Shown here: in pieces, positions 62,762 through 64,000 of the stretch | Position numbering within the stretch: the first letter of the stretch is position 1 | Layout: each line of letters begins with the position of its first letter | Origin: Furcasterigmium furcatum | Lineage: Eukaryota; Ascomycota; Sordariomycetes; Glomerellales; Plectosphaerellaceae | Direction of reading: 5' to 3' | DNA length: 64,000 nucleotides | Assembly (NCBI GenBank): GCA_001599815.1 | Contig: BCIA01000002.1 | Coordinates: 6,669,626 to 6,733,625, forward strand | Position numbers and translations under genes: made by a program | Notes under the pieces: model-generated | The model's database searches: none | What the model saw: only the letters and a program-made list of their open reading frames with translations | Told to the model about the DNA's origin: nothing

Positions 62762-64000
62762 ATGTCTCCTTTTTTAAAGCCTAACGACCCCTCGATAAAG
62801 ACGGATCACGTAGAGAAATCTATATCCGCCACCGGTAATGACTATATTTAGAAACCGGGCGATACGGCTACGGACGCCGCTGCTTAGGGCTAGGCCGCCA
62901 CTAGCTATAAAAGCCTAACTCTATGGGAGACCGTGAAGACTTTTAAGATAGCTACGCTTGTCTGCTTTATGGCCGCCTTTAGTGCCGCTACCGACGGCTA
63001 TTAGATTAGGTGAGGTCTCTCTTTTATCTCCCTCGTCGGTTTCCTTATATATCGTTAGGGCGGTCGCTTATATTCTATAGTATAAACGGTAGTATTATCG
63101 CTAATAAAGGCTTTGTTAAGTAGTTTGCGATAAAGGTTAACGCTAAGGGTAAACTCTACCTAGCCTCGCCTATCCTCGTCAGCTAGGCCTCTATTATATC
63201 CGTTAGCTAGATCCTAGGTATAACTACGCTACCCTTTCTATCTAGCCGTTTTAGACGAAAGGCCTCGATATATACGTACTGGTTTATTATCGCCTATAGT
63301 GTTATCGTTGAGTGCGTCGCTACCAGCTGGCCTTACTAGCTGATCGCTAAGCTCCTGGCTGGCATCGGCGTCGGCTATATATAGTTTACTATACCTTTAT
63401 ATATTTTAGAGGTCGCCCCGATCTATATCTACGGTAGCCTTCTTATATACTATAGCTTATAGTGGACCATTAGGTCCTTCTTCGCTTATATTGCGCTGTA
63501 GACTATAGCGCGCAATAAGCCTTATAACTAGCTTAAGCCTATATACACTTAGTGGGCTTAGGTAGGGCTGATATTTATTATCTATATTCTTCTCCTAGAG
63601 TCTCCGGCCTAGTGTGTTACCCGTGGTAAGACTGAGCAGGGCAAGAAGGCCCTTTGATAGATTAACTACGGAGTTAAGGGCTACGACGTAGACCACTAGT
63701 ACCAGATCCTTATTCTCGGCGTTAAGCATAAAAGAGCTATTACCGTCGAATAGCGTCGCGAGAGCTAAATAGCTATCTTTAAGGGCGTTAACGGTTTCCG
63801 TACTATAGTCTCCCTCTAGACTAACTTATCCACCTAGTTTATCGGCCTAACGCTATTTAGAACCTTTAGCACGTACTTCTTCTAGTAGGCTAGCCTTAAA
63901 GACCCCTTTATAATTAAGTGTATCGTCTCGGGCATTAACATCGCTACTATCTTCGTTATTATCTTCTCTGCCGATATCATCGGTCGCAGGCTTATTACTT
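62762..64000 (+). pseudogene. RIP-mutated SP-family sugar transporter, runs off the window
   Basis: ATG at 62762, first stop TAG at 62849-62851 where Gln or Trp is expected. Readable pieces: FMAAFSAATDGY, then an intron (about 63013-63084, GTGAGG to TAG), INGSIIANKGFVK, GKLYLASPILVS, KASIYTYWFIIAYSVIVEC, LIAKLLAGIGVGY, LESPA, KTEQGKKAL, INYGVKGYDVDH, and FSADIIGRR at the window edge. The pattern is that of fungal maltose/alpha-glucoside or hexose permeases of the SP subfamily of MFS. The 3' end lies beyond 64000. It would have imported the sugars released by the neighbouring enzymes. Confidence 0.85.

Noticed and set aside
62849..62851. Stop-codon reassignment (TAG as Gln/Trp)
   Set aside because: TAG replaces both Gln and Trp, TAA also occurs in frame, and neighbouring intact genes use TAG and TAA as normal stops; RIP explains all of it.
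55300..64000. Organised AT-rich element such as a centromere or transposon
   Set aside because: No LTR, terminal inverted repeats, reverse transcriptase or transposase is readable. GC is still moderate with CpG present, and the sequence decodes as four ordinary metabolic genes with CpA-to-TpA damage.

Overview
The window is nuclear DNA of a filamentous ascomycete (Pezizomycotina, most likely Sordariomycetes). The evidence is GC-rich genes split by 42-117 bp GT-AG introns, fungus-specific families (Zn2Cys6 regulators, LysM proteins, GH18 chitinase with CBM18, Clr5-ankyrin protein), and a right-hand block carrying the CpA-to-TpA scars of repeat-induced point mutation (RIP). I see no rRNA, tRNA, CRISPR or intact transposon. 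All exon borders were built by eye from splice signals, reading-frame phase and protein continuity.

1-10.4 kb: a phosphoinositide phospholipase C (-), a kinase-like protein (+), a 14-helix-type MFS exporter (-) and an uncharacterised three-exon gene (+). 10.5-19.7 kb: a cell-wall/chitin locus. A 12-exon, 1110-aa CBM18-GH18 chitinase (-) is divergent from an eight-exon LysM protein (+), followed by a second secreted LysM protein with a distinct C-terminal cysteine domain. 19.9-29.9 kb: a metabolic group of alpha/beta hydrolase, Zn2Cys6 regulator, Dal5-type transporter (divergent from the regulator), class III aminotransferase and carboxylesterase, which may work as one uptake-and-breakdown unit.

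30-46.7 kb: a decayed copy of the LysM gene 3' end, a 13-repeat ankyrin protein, a malate/sulfite-type TDT transporter, a secreted three-module protein with dibasic (Kex2-type) junctions, a beta-propeller-like protein, a plasma-membrane-type Ca2+ ATPase, and a Clr5-ankyrin protein lying between the ATPase and a relic of a second ATPase 3' end. 46.9-52.6 kb: a disordered basic protein, a small secreted protein, and a GPI-anchored protein with nine His/Cys repeats of the HDDHWHC type.

53.2-64 kb: degraded DNA. After a short broken ORF and a possible truncated gene, the sequence enters a RIP-mutated block holding four recognisable dead genes: a Zn2Cys6 regulator, a GH35/DUF5597 beta-galactosidase, a GH78 alpha-L-rhamnosidase and an SP-family sugar transporter that runs off the window. 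Together they look like a complete glycan-utilisation cluster that was duplicated and then killed by RIP. The gene bodies are hit hard while several intergenic stretches between them are largely spared.

The strongest leads are the silenced CAZyme cluster and its mosaic RIP pattern, the three-module Kex2-type secreted protein at 34.1-35.2 kb, the chitinase/LysM locus with its scattered C-terminal-domain relic, and the histidine-rich GPI protein.
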